64,000 nucleotides of DNA from Amanita rubescens (Eukaryota; Basidiomycota; Agaricomycetes; Agaricales; Amanitaceae), in contig WION01000080.1 of assembly GCA_015039365.1 (NCBI GenBank), positions 121,985 through 185,984 on the forward strand, given 5' to 3'. Numbering within the stretch: the first letter of the stretch is position 1; the number at the start of each line of letters is the position of its first letter. The notes below the pieces were generated by a model, which did no database searches, was not told where the DNA came from, and saw nothing but the letters and a program-made list of their open reading frames with translations. The translations under genes and the position numbers were made by a program. Shown here in pieces: positions 34,256 through 45,779 of this stretch.

Positions 34256-36315
34256 ATGGGTTTCTTCTCCACTCTTCTCAATGGTTTACTCAGGTCAGGT
34301 AGCCAGGGAGCTGCATCCGTCATAGCAATCCCAGGTCTAGCTGCAGCTGCAGAGGTTCTAGTTGCCATTGCTATCATATGCGACAACGTGCCCCAAAACA
34401 AGTGTGTATATGAGCCATCTCAGTGTCCCATCATTCTCTGACACGTTGACAGGAGCGCCGCTCGCCAGCTAGCTTACAGATGTCAGCGTTTATACGACAC
34501 TCTCGAACAATACGAGAAGACGCCCATCCCTGATCGAACGACCAAATACCGGGCGGAGGTGTTCAGGTCAGTTGTATCTTCTCGATGATGGATCTCCCTG
34601 ATAGCTTGCAGATGTCTACAAGAAGTTAGAACCACGATGCAAAGATGGTCGGAGAAGAACTGGTTTCATCTACTTCTACACCAAGGAGACTTTGAAGCAG
34701 CAATTGATGAATGCGGCGACAAAATTTCCGACTGTCTAGCTACTTTCACCGTGAGCGTCCTGCATCATTGTTCTCCTGGTGTTGACAATGCTTCAGGCTG
34801 CCGCCCACATCGAAACGCTGGCACGCCAAAAGGAAGACGAGAAATGGAAAAGGGATCTTAGGGAAAGCCTGGACGCGGACCACCAAGCTCTTTTGAAAGA
34901 ATTTGCTGCTGCGAATTTCGTGCAACGGGCAACGGAGAGTAAAGTCATAGAGAGTCAGACTGATTTCAGAACGCTCTCGATTATGATGCAAAAGGTGCGT
35001 CTTACATCCTCATGGCGGTCCCGTCTATCTAAACTGTGGGGCTAGTGCTTAGGAGAACGTAGGACTATATCGAAAGAGGAACACGACCGCATGGCAAGCA
35101 ATCTATATGACTTGCTTCGGTTGTCCAAACAACTTCCACCTGTACACCAGCTGGACTCTGGGGAGGTTGAATGGTCGGACAAAATACCCGTTGCCGGCGG
35201 CAGGAACGTTGACATATACAAGGGGAGATACCTTCAACGCGAGGACGTGATGATAAAGGTCATCCGCACCATTAATCCAAAGGACGAGCGGAATGTTGAG
35301 GTATATTCATCATCCCACCGAGCTTGCGCCCCATAATTGATGAATCCCAGCGAATTAGACGCGAGGTTGAACTATGGGCAAAGATATATGATATGGATCA
35401 GGGAAAGCATATTATACCATTTTATGGTTTTTGCACTACCGATGGTCTTCGACTGTAAGTTGGTATCTTTGCCCGACCCCATGTGTCGTTCATCATGCTA
35501 ATGCAAGGTCAGGGCTCTGGTCAGTCCGTGGATAGATAATGGAGATGCTTTGACATATGTCAAGAAGCATAACAAACTTATCAACTACAAAAAGCTGGTG
35601 AGTCACTTTCATTTCAATTCCATGCAAAGATCTTGATTGTGTAGATCCTTGGTATTGCAGAAGGGATCCAAGTCCTCCATTCCATGGACCCTCCGATCAT
35701 TCATGGAGACCTAAAAGCAGTCCGTATCCATCATTTATGACCCTTACGTACTAGAGGACTGATGCCGTACCAGGAAAAGGTACTTATAGGGGAAGAGGGG
35801 CAACCACTAATCACGGACTTCGCCCTAGCGAAGGCACGTTACGCAAACCACAGTTACATCTATTACTTACCAGCCACCTCCTGCAGCTTGAAGGAAACCT
35901 AATCACCCAAACCGCCGGTGTATCGGATGGTTACAGGTGGTCTGCACCAGAGATGTGTATAGAGCCAGGTACCGTATCGACCAAGAGCGATATATACAGC
36001 TTTGGCATGACCATTCTGGAGGTCGGCCTCACTTTTCCATTTGTTTTGAAGGTACTGAGTTTTACGTAGCTATTTACGCACGATAAACCATACGCCAATC
36101 TCAAACGAGGCGCCCAGGTGATAAAGAAGATAGACAACAGGGAACGGCCAGATCGTCCCCAAGACGCAAGTGCCATGGAACGTGGATTGGACGACAAAAT
36201 GTGGGAGCTTCTTTGCCTATGCTGGGCCCAAGATTCTCAAGACAGGCCTTCCATCGATGAGTTGGTGGCGCAACTGCGAAGTCCGGGAGTTCACACTGTC
36301 GTCAACATGTTGTAA
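34256..36315 (+). CDS. MLKL-like protein: N-terminal HeLo/four-helix domain plus (pseudo)kinase domain
   Basis: The N-terminal part ([20 protein letters not shown].., [80 protein letters not shown]) has the amphipathic helix pattern of the MLKL N-terminal/HeLo family, membrane-active or adaptor domains in plants, animals and fungi. A charged helical linker ([20 protein letters not shown]) follows. The kinase half has [22 protein letters not shown] (Lys kept), [51 protein letters not shown] (catalytic Asp kept, but Lys where Asn coordinates Mg), LITDFALAK (DFA for DFG), [10 protein letters not shown] and [20 protein letters not shown]. It is about 560-600 residues over at least nine exons. The intron after DFALAK (35834-35886) needs a GC donor. 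Likely weak or inactive as a kinase. A cell-death or signalling role is inference from architecture. Confidence 0.82.
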
Positions 36316-36525
36316 TTTGAGGTACATGATTCAAGATGTTTATATAATCCTCTGGTGTTACTGTATGATGAACCCCGTCACAATAAGCGATATGAAGGTG
36401 CCATGGTAATGACCATTATTATCTGATATGCGTTACCCATTACATACGTTTCATCAGGGTTGATAACAACCTGTGGTTGACTGCTCGGCTGCAGTCCAGC
36501 CAACACCACCCACCAGTACTCTACC

Positions 36526-37569
36526 ATGGTGCCATTACCCAAACTCTTCGCTGCCATCCCTCGCACTTCTCTCGTACAGGGAGTTTCGCCTATACAATAT
36601 CTGCCAAGAATCACAGCGGATCTCGGCGGCCGTGTTAAAGTTTATGCCAAGCGGGAGGACATGAACTCTGGCTTGGCCTACGGCGGTAATAAGACGCGCA
36701 AACTAGAATACCTCATGGCAGACGCCTTGGCACAAGGCTGTGACACACTTGTCAGCATCGGAGGCGTGCAGAGCAATCACACTCGCCAGGTTGCTGCTGT
36801 TGCAGCTAGCCACAGACTAAAGGCGAGGCTTGTCCAGGAACACTGGGTCGATTGGAATGATCCGGTTTACGAGACCGTAGGAAACATACAATTATCCCGT
36901 TTGATGGGCGCAGATGTCAGGCTGAATCCTTCAGGATTCAGCATTGAGCACAAGAGCTCGCTAAAAGAACTCTACGAAGAGTCGCTGGAAAAAGGAGAAA
37001 AACCATACTACATTCCCGCGGGAGCGTCTGACCATCCGCTCGGTGGTCTAGGCTTTGCGCGGTGGGCATTTGAAGTGCGGGAACAGGAACAGGATCTCGG
37101 CGTCTTTTTTGACACCGTCATCGTTTGTGCTGTCACAGGTTCGACCATGGCTGGGATGATTGCAGGGTTCAAGCTTATCGAAAAAATCTATGGCGAAAAG
37201 AGAGCGGTCATCGGCATAGACGCGTCTGCTACGCCGGCGGAGACGCGGGAGCAGGTGATTCGGATTGCCAAAAACACGGCAGAGAAGATTGGACTCGGAG
37301 CGGACGGCATTTCAGAGGCGGATGTGGTTCTCGACGAGAGATACCACGGTGGCATTTATGGCATTCCAGACAAGCGGACGTGGGATGCGATCCAATACGG
37401 TGCCCGAATGGATGCTTTCATCACAGATCCGGTGTACGAGGGCAAGAGCCTCGCAGGGATGGTAGATCTTATCAGGAAAGGAGAACTTGCGTCGGGCAAC
37501 GTCCTCTACGCCCACCTTGGCGGCCAGCTGGCCATGAATGCGTATTCTAGGATAGGTCAGACCGCTTAG
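36526..37569 (+). CDS. acdS: 1-Aminocyclopropane-1-carboxylate deaminase
   Basis: PLP enzyme that splits ACC, the ethylene precursor of plants, to 2-oxobutyrate and ammonia. A single 347-codon exon. [19 protein letters not shown].., [20 protein letters not shown] (PLP Lys), [20 protein letters not shown] (substrate Ser/Asn loop), [60 protein letters not shown] and [20 protein letters not shown]. The Glu in YEGKS and the Leu in YAHLGG are the residues that separate true ACC deaminases from D-cysteine desulfhydrases (Glu295/Leu322 in the Pseudomonas enzyme), so ACC is the likely substrate. It is intronless and GC-richer than its intron-rich neighbours. ACC deaminases in fungi are widely thought to be bacterial transfers. 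Confidence 0.95.
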   Translation: MVPLPKLFAAIPRTSLVQGVSPIQYLPRITADLGGRVKVYAKREDMNSGLAYGGNKTRKLEYLMADALAQGCDTLVSIGGVQSNHTRQVAAVAASHRLKARLVQEHWVDWNDPVYETVGNIQLSRLMGADVRLNPSGFSIEHKSSLKELYEESLEKGEKPYYIPAGASDHPLGGLGFARWAFEVREQEQDLGVFFDTVIVCAVTGSTMAGMIAGFKLIEKIYGEKRAVIGIDASATPAETREQVIRIAKNTAEKIGLGADGISEADVVLDERYHGGIYGIPDKRTWDAIQYGARMDAFITDPVYEGKSLAGMVDLIRKGELASGNVLYAHLGGQLAMNAYSRIGQTA

Positions 37570-37858
37570 CTTTCGTGACCATACTTATCATGTAGGCAAA
37601 GCTTTGTACCTATCGTTGTGTATGACACGTTACTCGCGACGCATTACAACAGCGATTTTGAACCCCTTTCCGACGACCTCCAAACCTCTCTCCCAAGCAA
37701 CTTTCTCGCAGTCTGTTAAGGCCAAAATTAGCGCGACCTACGACTATCGTTGACGTCCACACCAGTCAATGTGTTCATATCATTGATGCGGCTATAGCTA
37801 CTTACGAGTATTCGCAGCACCTGGCATTTTTCAGTCTTTCTCCCCAGCGACTCACCAT

Positions 37859-38210
37859 ATGCACCTCCTCGTCCTCTTCCCCGAAACTTTCCTCTTTGAA
37901 ATCTTACAATTATGTCGACACGGAGATTTAGCTTCTCTCTCCAGGGTACACACGTCAGTGCGAGACGTAGCGGAGCCCATGCTCTACCACCGCTTTTACT
38001 TCGCGGTCACGTCGCCATTCAATTTGGTACAGTATGAAGATCAGCCCGCAATGGACGATGGAAGGGACTAAATCACTATTACATACTTTGAGCACAAAAG
38101 TGCAGAAAGCGACAATGGTTAAATCACTTTATATTGAACTTGACAACAAAGTTAATATTCGCAAATTTGAAGATGCGATTCTCTCCAATGATACCACGTT
38201 CGGTAAGTAT
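37859..38210 (+). pseudogene. F-box protein fragment
   Basis: MHLLVLFPETFLFEILQLCR..DLASLSRVHTSVRDVAEPML is an F-box-like start. After LVQYEDQ the frame stops. A related segment continues in another frame (MEGTKSLLHTLSTKVQ.., ATMVKSLYIELDNKVNIRKF, AILSNDTTF) up to a possible donor at about 38211. No further conserved exons follow. It is either a truncated gene or one with an unresolved intron. Confidence 0.45.
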
Positions 38211-38784
38211 TGAACTTCGTAGTTTGGAAACGCCGCGCGCCCTTGATCCTGTTGAGATGGCAAGTTGACCAATTGCTAGCGGATGAACGGTAAATCGAGA
38301 ACGAGGATTCCATCTTGCTTGAACTGAGGCGGGTTCAAAAGTTGATATTCGCGGGCGCTACTGAAGGGAGCAAATTCAGCACGAGACCACAATAGACTTA
38401 CGTAATGCGGTATTGCACGCTCTACTATGACGTCATGATATTTCGCATGAAACATAACTGCCATGTATCCCAAAGACGACAGAAAACCGGGTTGGTGCCA
38501 GCCCTTTTATTCTATCATCAAACCTCTAAATGATGCTGCGTACGCGTAGACACACGTGATCGTAGGTTCCCGGAGACCATCGGTTCTCTTGAGGGCATAA
38601 CCGAGCCAGACACCTCTGCATCTTGCGTCGATGTGTTCTCCACTGGCCCTTTTGACTCTGATGGCTCTGAATTTGCGCAGAAAACTTCTTCACAGAGTCA
38701 ACCAAGTGGGGATGCACCCCGCGATCGCGAGGTACAGCCCGAACTCACCGGAAGTATCCAGGGTAGTCAGGCCAGAGCAGAAGA

Positions 38785-39164
38785 AACCCGACGAAGGGTT
38801 TGAGTGACAAAAAGGATGCTAATGTATTGAAAGAATTTAGTCACGATTGTAAAATATTTACGAGAGGATGATGTTCTCAAGCGAATATGGGAGAATCTAC
38901 AATGGAGGGTGGTGCCAGGATCCATAGGAGTGATATGTAGCAAGAGATGTTGCCGTTGATACATACGTGGGTGATGATGGTAGTTCCGAAAATGTAGATG
39001 CAGGTGATGGTGCGACTGGTTGTACTAGGTTGGATAATATAGCTGTTGGTGCCACTTTTGGCATACCCTCCGATGACAGAATGTTTCTTTGTATATTACC
39101 TCGGCTTCAACATCGACCAAACATTTTAGATATCGCGTCTCGGCGCTTCGAATCTGTGTAGCTA
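38785..39164. repeat. Duplicated segment, left copy
   Basis: Near-identical to parts of 43252-43889. The left copy lacks about 30 bp and about 230 bp of internal sequence present in the right copy. It ends abruptly at GAATCTGTGTAGCT, as does the right copy. Confidence 0.85.
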
Positions 39165-39165
39165 A

Positions 39166-39448
39166 CGTTTTACGTAGGGAGATACCGAAAGTACAGGGAG
39201 AAAGGTCGCTCAAAGGAACGATAGTTATGGTGCATGATAAAGTGGTGGCAGGCCCTATTTTGGCATCCAGTCGTCGCGTCACCAGTTTCGAAGCATCCGA
39301 CATTGCGATTGAATATCTAATAGGCGAAGCTGGTGGAAAATCGTTGGAGAAGATTTGTACTTGCAGAAGGGATTTGGAACTTGGCAGAGAAGAGGTAGCA
39401 GAAGAGGAGGCGGTAGTCAGGATGTTGGTAGATGCCGATTACGATTAA
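39166..39448 (+). pseudogene. Possible Dicer-like dsRNA-binding-domain fragment
   Basis: The frame reads REIPKVQGERSLKGTIVMVH, DKVVAGPILASSRRVTSFEA, SDIAIEYL, then GGKSLEKICTCRRDLELGRE, an end reminiscent of the C-terminal dsRBD and Cys tail of fungal Dicers. No RNase III or helicase motifs are visible nearby, so it would be an orphan 3' fragment. The resemblance is weak. Confidence 0.2.
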
Positions 39449-41441
39449 ATATCATCCCAACTCTGACCAGAACAGGTGACACCTTCCCAACGAGGCTACT
39501 GCTTTTTTGTCGGACATACATTCCCTAACTCCATTAACCTATTATAATGTCAGGAAGTGGAGGATATGATCCCATCGGAGAGCTTGAACGAACGTGGAAA
39601 GAGATAGGCTGCGCTGTTCTCGTTGGTTCGAACGCGGGAAAAGGTTGGGTCATTTACACCGAGTAAGGTGTATAGTGGTGCACTCATTTAAATATTTGTG
39701 TGGTGGTAAGCGCGCGCCTAGCATTACTGCAAGGTAATCATACTACTCTATGCAATCTATGATATCCGTCTGTATTCAACAACCACGCGTTTTGGAGTAA
39801 AGGGAAAGGAGTGTCAGCCCCGATCGCAATGGTCAGCCACCACGTAGTATAAGATACCGCCTAGTTCAGCTTCTGTTCTTCACCGAACCGCTCTCCAACC
39901 CTGCAATATCTGCGATATCCCAACGCCTATTTTGCAACACGTTGATACGATGATCCACTCTAATAACCGCGTCACCCGTACTCCATGCATGACCTTTCCG
40001 CTGCCCTTATTGCCCCGGTTTCTAAGTGGCGCCGCAAGCCGACGCCCTGGTAGGTTGACGGCTTTGAAGAGCTCGAAGGTATGCTCAGCTCCCATATTTG
40101 TGACTTGACCGCTCACTGTGAGCGTGGTTTAGGTATGATTGATGACGATATGCAAAGCATAGAAGTTAATCGTGATGACGACAAATCAGATTTTCTTGGA
40201 GACGTGATGCTCGTCGACGAAGGTGAGGTTGACGATTGATACTATTGATATTGAATTAACACTGTATCAAGTTTCTGTCCTTTCTTTTGATGACGACAGT
40301 CGATATGAAAAGACGACGGCGCGGCGAATCGGCCCGTGACTTCAGGCTCCAGCTGCGACGCGATTGAAGTTGGAACCGTCCCGGAACACTACGGGCGTAG
40401 GGGCCTGGCCTGGCAAGCTTGGCTTCGAAACTCGTTGGTGACAAAACGCACCTAGCGGTGTAGGTGGCTGATGGTGTTGGCTACCCATTGGCTCCCGTAG
40501 TTGTAGAGCACGACATAGGCTGTGGCTCTGCCCGTGCTTTTTCCGTGGGCGGAAAGTGATGTAGGGGGTAACAATGGTACGTATCGTTGCTTCTGGAATA
40601 TGTTTCGTTCTTGATTGTTTTCAGATCGACGCCAGTGGTTGACCGTGAGTGATAGTCCATTTTCTCAATCTCTTTGTTTCTTCGTGGAATTTTCGATTAA
40701 CCTTGCTGGCTTTCTGGCGACGTCGATTGCTCGGTTTCTGGTGCTCCCGCTCGTTCCTGTTCTCTTGTCTTCTGGTCCCTCGAGGATTTGGCTGTCAACA
40801 CTTTGCTCGTGGGGGTTTACGTTTCTTTCTGCGGCTCTTTCTGTGCTCTGGCTGCGACTTCACTGGCAACTGGCAACTGGCAACTGGCGGGCGCGTGAGT
40901 CGTTCATACTTTTTATCCTGCCTTCCCTCTGTCCGTGTAGTGGTGCTGATGTCTAAATCTTTCGGAGCCCAAACAATACATTGTCCGGCACGTCAGCATT
41001 ACTTTACCCTCCTTTTCTTTCCCGCCTGCGATCAGATTTGGCTTGCACAACGAACAGGGAACGCTGATGGCAAGTGACATTCCCAGTGTCATCATCTGAC
41101 GTCCATGTTACAGACTGGCCCTTGATCCGTAGTCGACAACGTGTAGCTCGCAGGGGTTGTAGGTGATGTGCTCTGGTCAAGCCGTCACCGAAAGCTCCAT
41201 TGCGAGGGCAAAAGCCGGGGAGTAAAGGGCGCGAATTCTGACCAAATTCGCTGTCGCTTGCTCTGTGGCAAAGCCGGGAGATTTTCGATGCAACGAGAAA
41301 GGTCAGGTTGGCTTCACTCTGGCGGTATCTGTCCTTTAATCTTCTTCTCCAGAATCTTTGCATCAATAACGATCAGACGGCAATTCTTCCAATAAGTATA
41401 CCCGCTCTATAAACCCCCCTGGCACATTTTTCCGTATTTTT

Positions 41442-41995
41442 CCTTTCTTTTGCGTCTTTGGGTCCTCATCTTCTTTTCTTCATCTGGAATTAGGCGAGAC
41501 AATTCTCGAATACCCATATCTAGTTCCGAAAACCGAAAAAAAAAGTCAAAACCTCGTAAAACCACCCCCAAAAAAAACCTTTCTTTTGCGTCCTTGGTTC
41601 TCATCTTCTTTTCTTCATCGGCAACTAGGCGAGACAATTCTCGAAATACCCACATCTAGTTCCAAAAACCGAAAAAAAAGTCAAAACCTCGTAAAATCCA
41701 AAAAACAATTTCCTTTCTTTTGCGTCCTTAATTCTCATCTTCTTTTCTTCATCAGGAACTAGGCGAGACAATTCTCGAAATACCCACATCTAGTTCCAAA
41801 AACCGAAAAAAAAGTCAAAACCTCGTAAAACCCAAAAATATATATATATATATTTCCTTTCTTTTGCATCCTTAATTCTCGTCTTCTTTTCTTCATCGGG
41901 AACTAGGCGAGATAATTCTCGAAATACCCATATCTAGTTCTGAAAACCGAAAAAAAAAAAGTCAAACCTTCGTAAAACCAAAAAAAAAAAAAAAA
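41442..41995 (+). repeat. Tandem repeat, four units of about 133-144 bp
   Basis: Units begin CCTTTCTTTTGC at 41442, 41578, 41712 and 41854. Each continues with TCATCTTCTTTTCTTCATC, then GGCGAGA(C/T)AATTCTCGAA, then TCTAGTTC, then a poly-A tract before AGTCAAA. A (TA)n run separates units 3 and 4. Confidence 0.92.
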
Positions 41996-42005
41996 GATTA
42001 AAAGG

Positions 42006-42440
42006 GAAAAAATGGTTGCGCACCTTCTCCTCTTCTTGTCTTCTTCTGTTTTGTCGCGGCTAAGCTTTATAGACCTCTGGGCTGAACGTCAAATCGATGC
42101 GGGCGACGGCGGGGCACCGAACTTGGTCATCGAAATCAGGAATGAAGATTTTTTTGAAAAAAAAATGTGGTTGCGTATCTTCTCGCTTCTATATCTTCTC
42201 TTCCTCTTCAGTTTTGTTACGGCTAGACGTTATGGATCCCTTTCCGGGCTGAACGTCAAATCTACGCGGGCGACGGCGGGGCACCGAATTCGGCGGTCAA
42301 AAGCAAAATTGAAGATTAAAAAAATGCGTTTGCGTATATTCTCGCTTCCCTAAGTCTTTTTGTTTTCTTTAGCTTTGTTACTGCTAAACTTTGTAGATGA
42401 CATTCCGGGTGATAATCAAGTCGACGCGGGCGGCGGCGGA
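42006..42440 (+). repeat. Three diverged tandem units of about 155 bp, different from the preceding array
   Basis: Each unit starts with a run of A and an ATG-containing GTTTGCG/GGTTGCG box (about 42008, 42162, 42320). It has a TTGTTACGGCTA-like middle and ends with a GACGGCGGGGCACCGAA-like block (42106, 42270) that is degenerate in the third unit. The similar reading frames (MVAHLLLFLSSSV.., MWLRIFSLLYLLFL..) are by-products of the repeat. Confidence 0.75.
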
Positions 42441-43251
42441 ATCGATAACGAAGACAGTAGAAGTTAGTAAAGAGATGGTTTGGAGCGTGGTGACTTGTCT
42501 AATTTCTCTTGATCTCTTGACCTGTGGGGCTCCTGATTCATTGCTGGACAGATCATTGTACCGCGAAAGCTACTTCGAGAGCAGCGCATCGTATTAGGAT
42601 TGAGGTTAACGGAGACTGCACCAGTGAAGAATACGATTGGTCGACGGCGGCAATGGTGCGTTTTACTGCTGGTATCGGCTCGACGGCGCCGCTAATTCTT
42701 TTAGGTCTTCAGTCATGACAAGCGCGGCAATAGAAATTGCTCGGACGCGCACCCTGGCCAGGCACGTCGTCCGAGCGGGGATGACGGGAGCTCGTTGAAT
42801 GGCGGTCCTGGCCAGACTGACCGTTCACGGTTCCCTGACCCACGTTCTTGCTCTTTTTTTCTCTTCGTCTTTTTCTTCGGTTTCTTTTTACGATACCTTT
42901 ACGATACTCGTAGATAGTTCCCAGGGGAAAACGTGCTCCCTTGTCGTGGGCCCTGGGCTTAAGACCTCCGGGTCGACCAAATGCACGTTAAAAAAGTAGG
43001 TGACTAGCGTTGGGCCTTGGAAGTTAGTAAAGATCTTCTCACTGTCAATAGGATTAGCACTGTCGTTCATACAGTTTTAATATAGTCACCTCTATGGCTG
43101 GAAGTGGAGGAATGGCGAAGCATCTGATACGCATTGAGTTTATAATGATAAGAATGTCTTCATTGCCAGGTTGTCTGAGTAGGAATGTCTAGGAAGGGAA
43201 CAGAGCGGAGATTCGCGTGAGATGTTGATTACTATCAATTGCAATTAAGCT

Positions 43252-43889
43252 TTAAACCCGACGAAGGGTTTGAGTGACAAAAAGGATCCTAATGTATTGA
43301 AAGAATTTAGTAACGATTTACGAGTCCCGTTTGCTGGTTTGTCTCTAGCCACAGGATGATGTTCTCAAGCGAATAACGTGCCACATTAAATGAGTCCCAC
43401 ACAGCCAATAGGCAGAGATCCTTCATTTGGGACACTCTAAACAACAATACGAGGTCAGGGAGGTGCAGAATTTGTCGATTCTGAATTGACGAATGATCGG
43501 AATATCGCTCGGAGAAGACCAAGCGTCTAGGTGAGACGAGGATCCAATGAAGATGAGGAAAAGGCGCTGGACAATGTTTCTGGTTGATTCTGTCATAGTT
43601 GGTGCTGTCGGTACGGTCAGAGAATCTACAATGGAGGGTGGTGCCAGGATCCATAGGAGTGATATGTAGCAAGAGATGTTGCCGTTGATACATACGTGGG
43701 TGATGATGGTAGTTCCGAAAATGTAGATGCAGGTGATGGTGCGACTGGTTGTAGGGTGGATAATATAGCTGTTGGTGCCACTTTTGGCATACGCTCCGAT
43801 GACAGAATGTTTCTTTGTATATGGCCTCGGCTTCAACATCGACCAAACATTTTAGATATCGCGTCTCGGCGCTTCGAATCTGTGTAGCT
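43252..43889. repeat. Duplicated segment, right copy (longer)
   Basis: Same ends as 38785-39164 (ACCCGACGAAGGGTTTGAGT on the left, GAATCTGTGTAGCT on the right), with two extra internal blocks. The gaps lack GT-AG borders, so the short copy is not simply a spliced retrocopy. Confidence 0.85.
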
Positions 43890-45779
43890 CGATGAGAGCG
43901 CGAAATTCGAATGAATAGACAATCACTCACCGTCCGTCCGAATTCGCTTTCCGACTTTTTGCCAGTCCTGTTTTTAAGACGTCGGAGCCTCCTCGACAGA
44001 CCAAGAATAAAATCAAGATGTGTACAACGATGACCGACCACTTTCTTCATCAAATAAAACTCTTTTCCCGAGTCATCCATTAACACGTCTAGCCCAGTTC
44101 GCAGAGCGAACATACAGCAAGCCTTGTCGCTGCTGTCTCCTTGTTGACCAATTTCAGGCACTTTCAAATTCTTGGTCCTTTTACGAACTATTCCTGAAAC
44201 GAGGGTACAAAAATGACCCGCACTTTGCCGCTGTCGACCAATCTGTGAGGTCATCTCGTCGTTTCAGCTAGTTCTGCTCTGCCCCCGACGCAGGGATAGA
44301 TAATCTTGCGAAGTTTGACGCGGGAAGGGTGGGTCCGACGAGAGTAAGAGCCGGCGGACTTGCCCATGTTTTTAGGGTCTTGTGAAGGAGGCGATACAGA
44401 GACGCAGGTCAACTGCGGTAATTTTCTGCCCTATTCTTTAACTGAAGGAGAAACAGTTGACGGGACTGCTCCCCCTGCAACAGCCAACAACCGGGTTTCC
44501 TCGATCCTGTCATGCGCGCACTTCCAACTTCCGTTAGATGACATCCGTGGTAGACGGGGTCGGGAGAAGGAGAGTGTGTGCTTGCTTTTGATGTTTCTAG
44601 GTCAAAACTGTGCGTGAGATGAATGCGAGATGCTTAGAAAAGTGGAGAATGAGGTATATAAAAAGAAGAAGCAGGCCGGCGATGAAGCGATGCTCTTTCT
44701 TGCATAAGCGACCGAACTGCTCGCGATGACAGAAAAGCGCGTAAGAGTCGGCCCCAGCATTCGTCCTTCATTGTCTGGCCCACGCTTGCGGCTTATGATT
44801 TGTAAGAAGCTCAAGAAAGGTGGTGAGTTGTAGGGAAGCGTTGTAACTTGTGGAATGGCCCGGTTGATGTCGACTCGACGTGTGTGAGAACAATGGATGA
44901 GCACAGAGCTGTTCATAAGTGCGTAAACGGCGGACCAGTCTCGTTACACCTTAGGTGGAGCCGTCTCCGATTTTAGATGAACACAAGAGTGCATTTGTGA
45001 CAATTGGCCGTATGGCTTTCGCCGCGGTAGAGACTCGTTGTTGTCCGGCACAGCCCATTCCGAACAACCGGACTCTGCCCTGCATAAACATTATCGACAA
45101 GCACAAGATCGAACATCCTACCGACAATCTGAACTTGAAGCTCTTTATCCTTGTTCAGGAACTAATTAACGGGTTTGTTGCGCAAATTGCGACTTGAGTG
45201 ATACCATCAATCATACAGAACATTGATGGCGACATACGTAGCAACTGTTACGTACGATTTCGACAAGGCGGTGATGCTGGTACAAACTCCGTAATATGAC
45301 TGCCATTTTATGTGCCCCAGATGGGTCTTGCTGGGCGCCAAAGTGAAAACGGGCCGCGCTCTGCATACACAGACAGCATTCCGATTATCTCGAAGCAGTC
45401 ATTACGGCGGACTCGTGAATATAACGTGGGTACGCCTTCGCAACGGGGCGCCGTCAGCGGAGATATAGCTAAATGCAGTGATACAACGTCGGAAGGACGG
45501 TGTGCTCGGCGGTTTAGCGCGGATATGGCCGTTCCAGAAAAAGAAATAGTTTGACACGGTACAGGCCTCTGATCGACCGCGTGCAGAATACGGCAGTTCA
45601 ACACACGTCGGTAATCCTCAAGGTAAGCCATCCTCCCGCTTAAATTATGCTAGTATATTGTCCGGAGAGTGTCTGGGCGTATATTTGCGGTGCTGTGATT
45701 GTTGTTGGTGTGGCGGAAGGGGTGGATGCGCGAATTGGAGTTTGGATGACGCTAACCTGTTTCTCTGCAGACTCGCGCA

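Larger units (their letters stand above)
39449..45779. other. Gene-poor, repeat-rich region
   Basis: I find no convincing gene here. It contains a 40-codon ORF at 39547-39666 of unknown nature, tandem repeats at 41442-41995 and 42006-42440, the right copy of the 38.8-kb segment, and long low-complexity stretches. The longest ORF (315 codons, minus, 43307-44254) spans the duplicated segment and looks like chance or element-derived sequence. Frames at 44360-44617, 44955-45197 and 45308-45631 have no recognisable homology. The whole looks like decayed mobile-element sequence. Confidence 0.5.

Noticed and set aside
41004..41366. Minus-strand frame that looked like a retroelement protein
   Set aside because: No reverse transcriptase, integrase or zinc-knuckle motif could be found around it.
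43307..44254. 315-codon minus-strand ORF
   Set aside because: It spans a duplicated segment, is His/Arg-rich with no family resemblance, and its short copy at 38.8 kb does not keep the frame.
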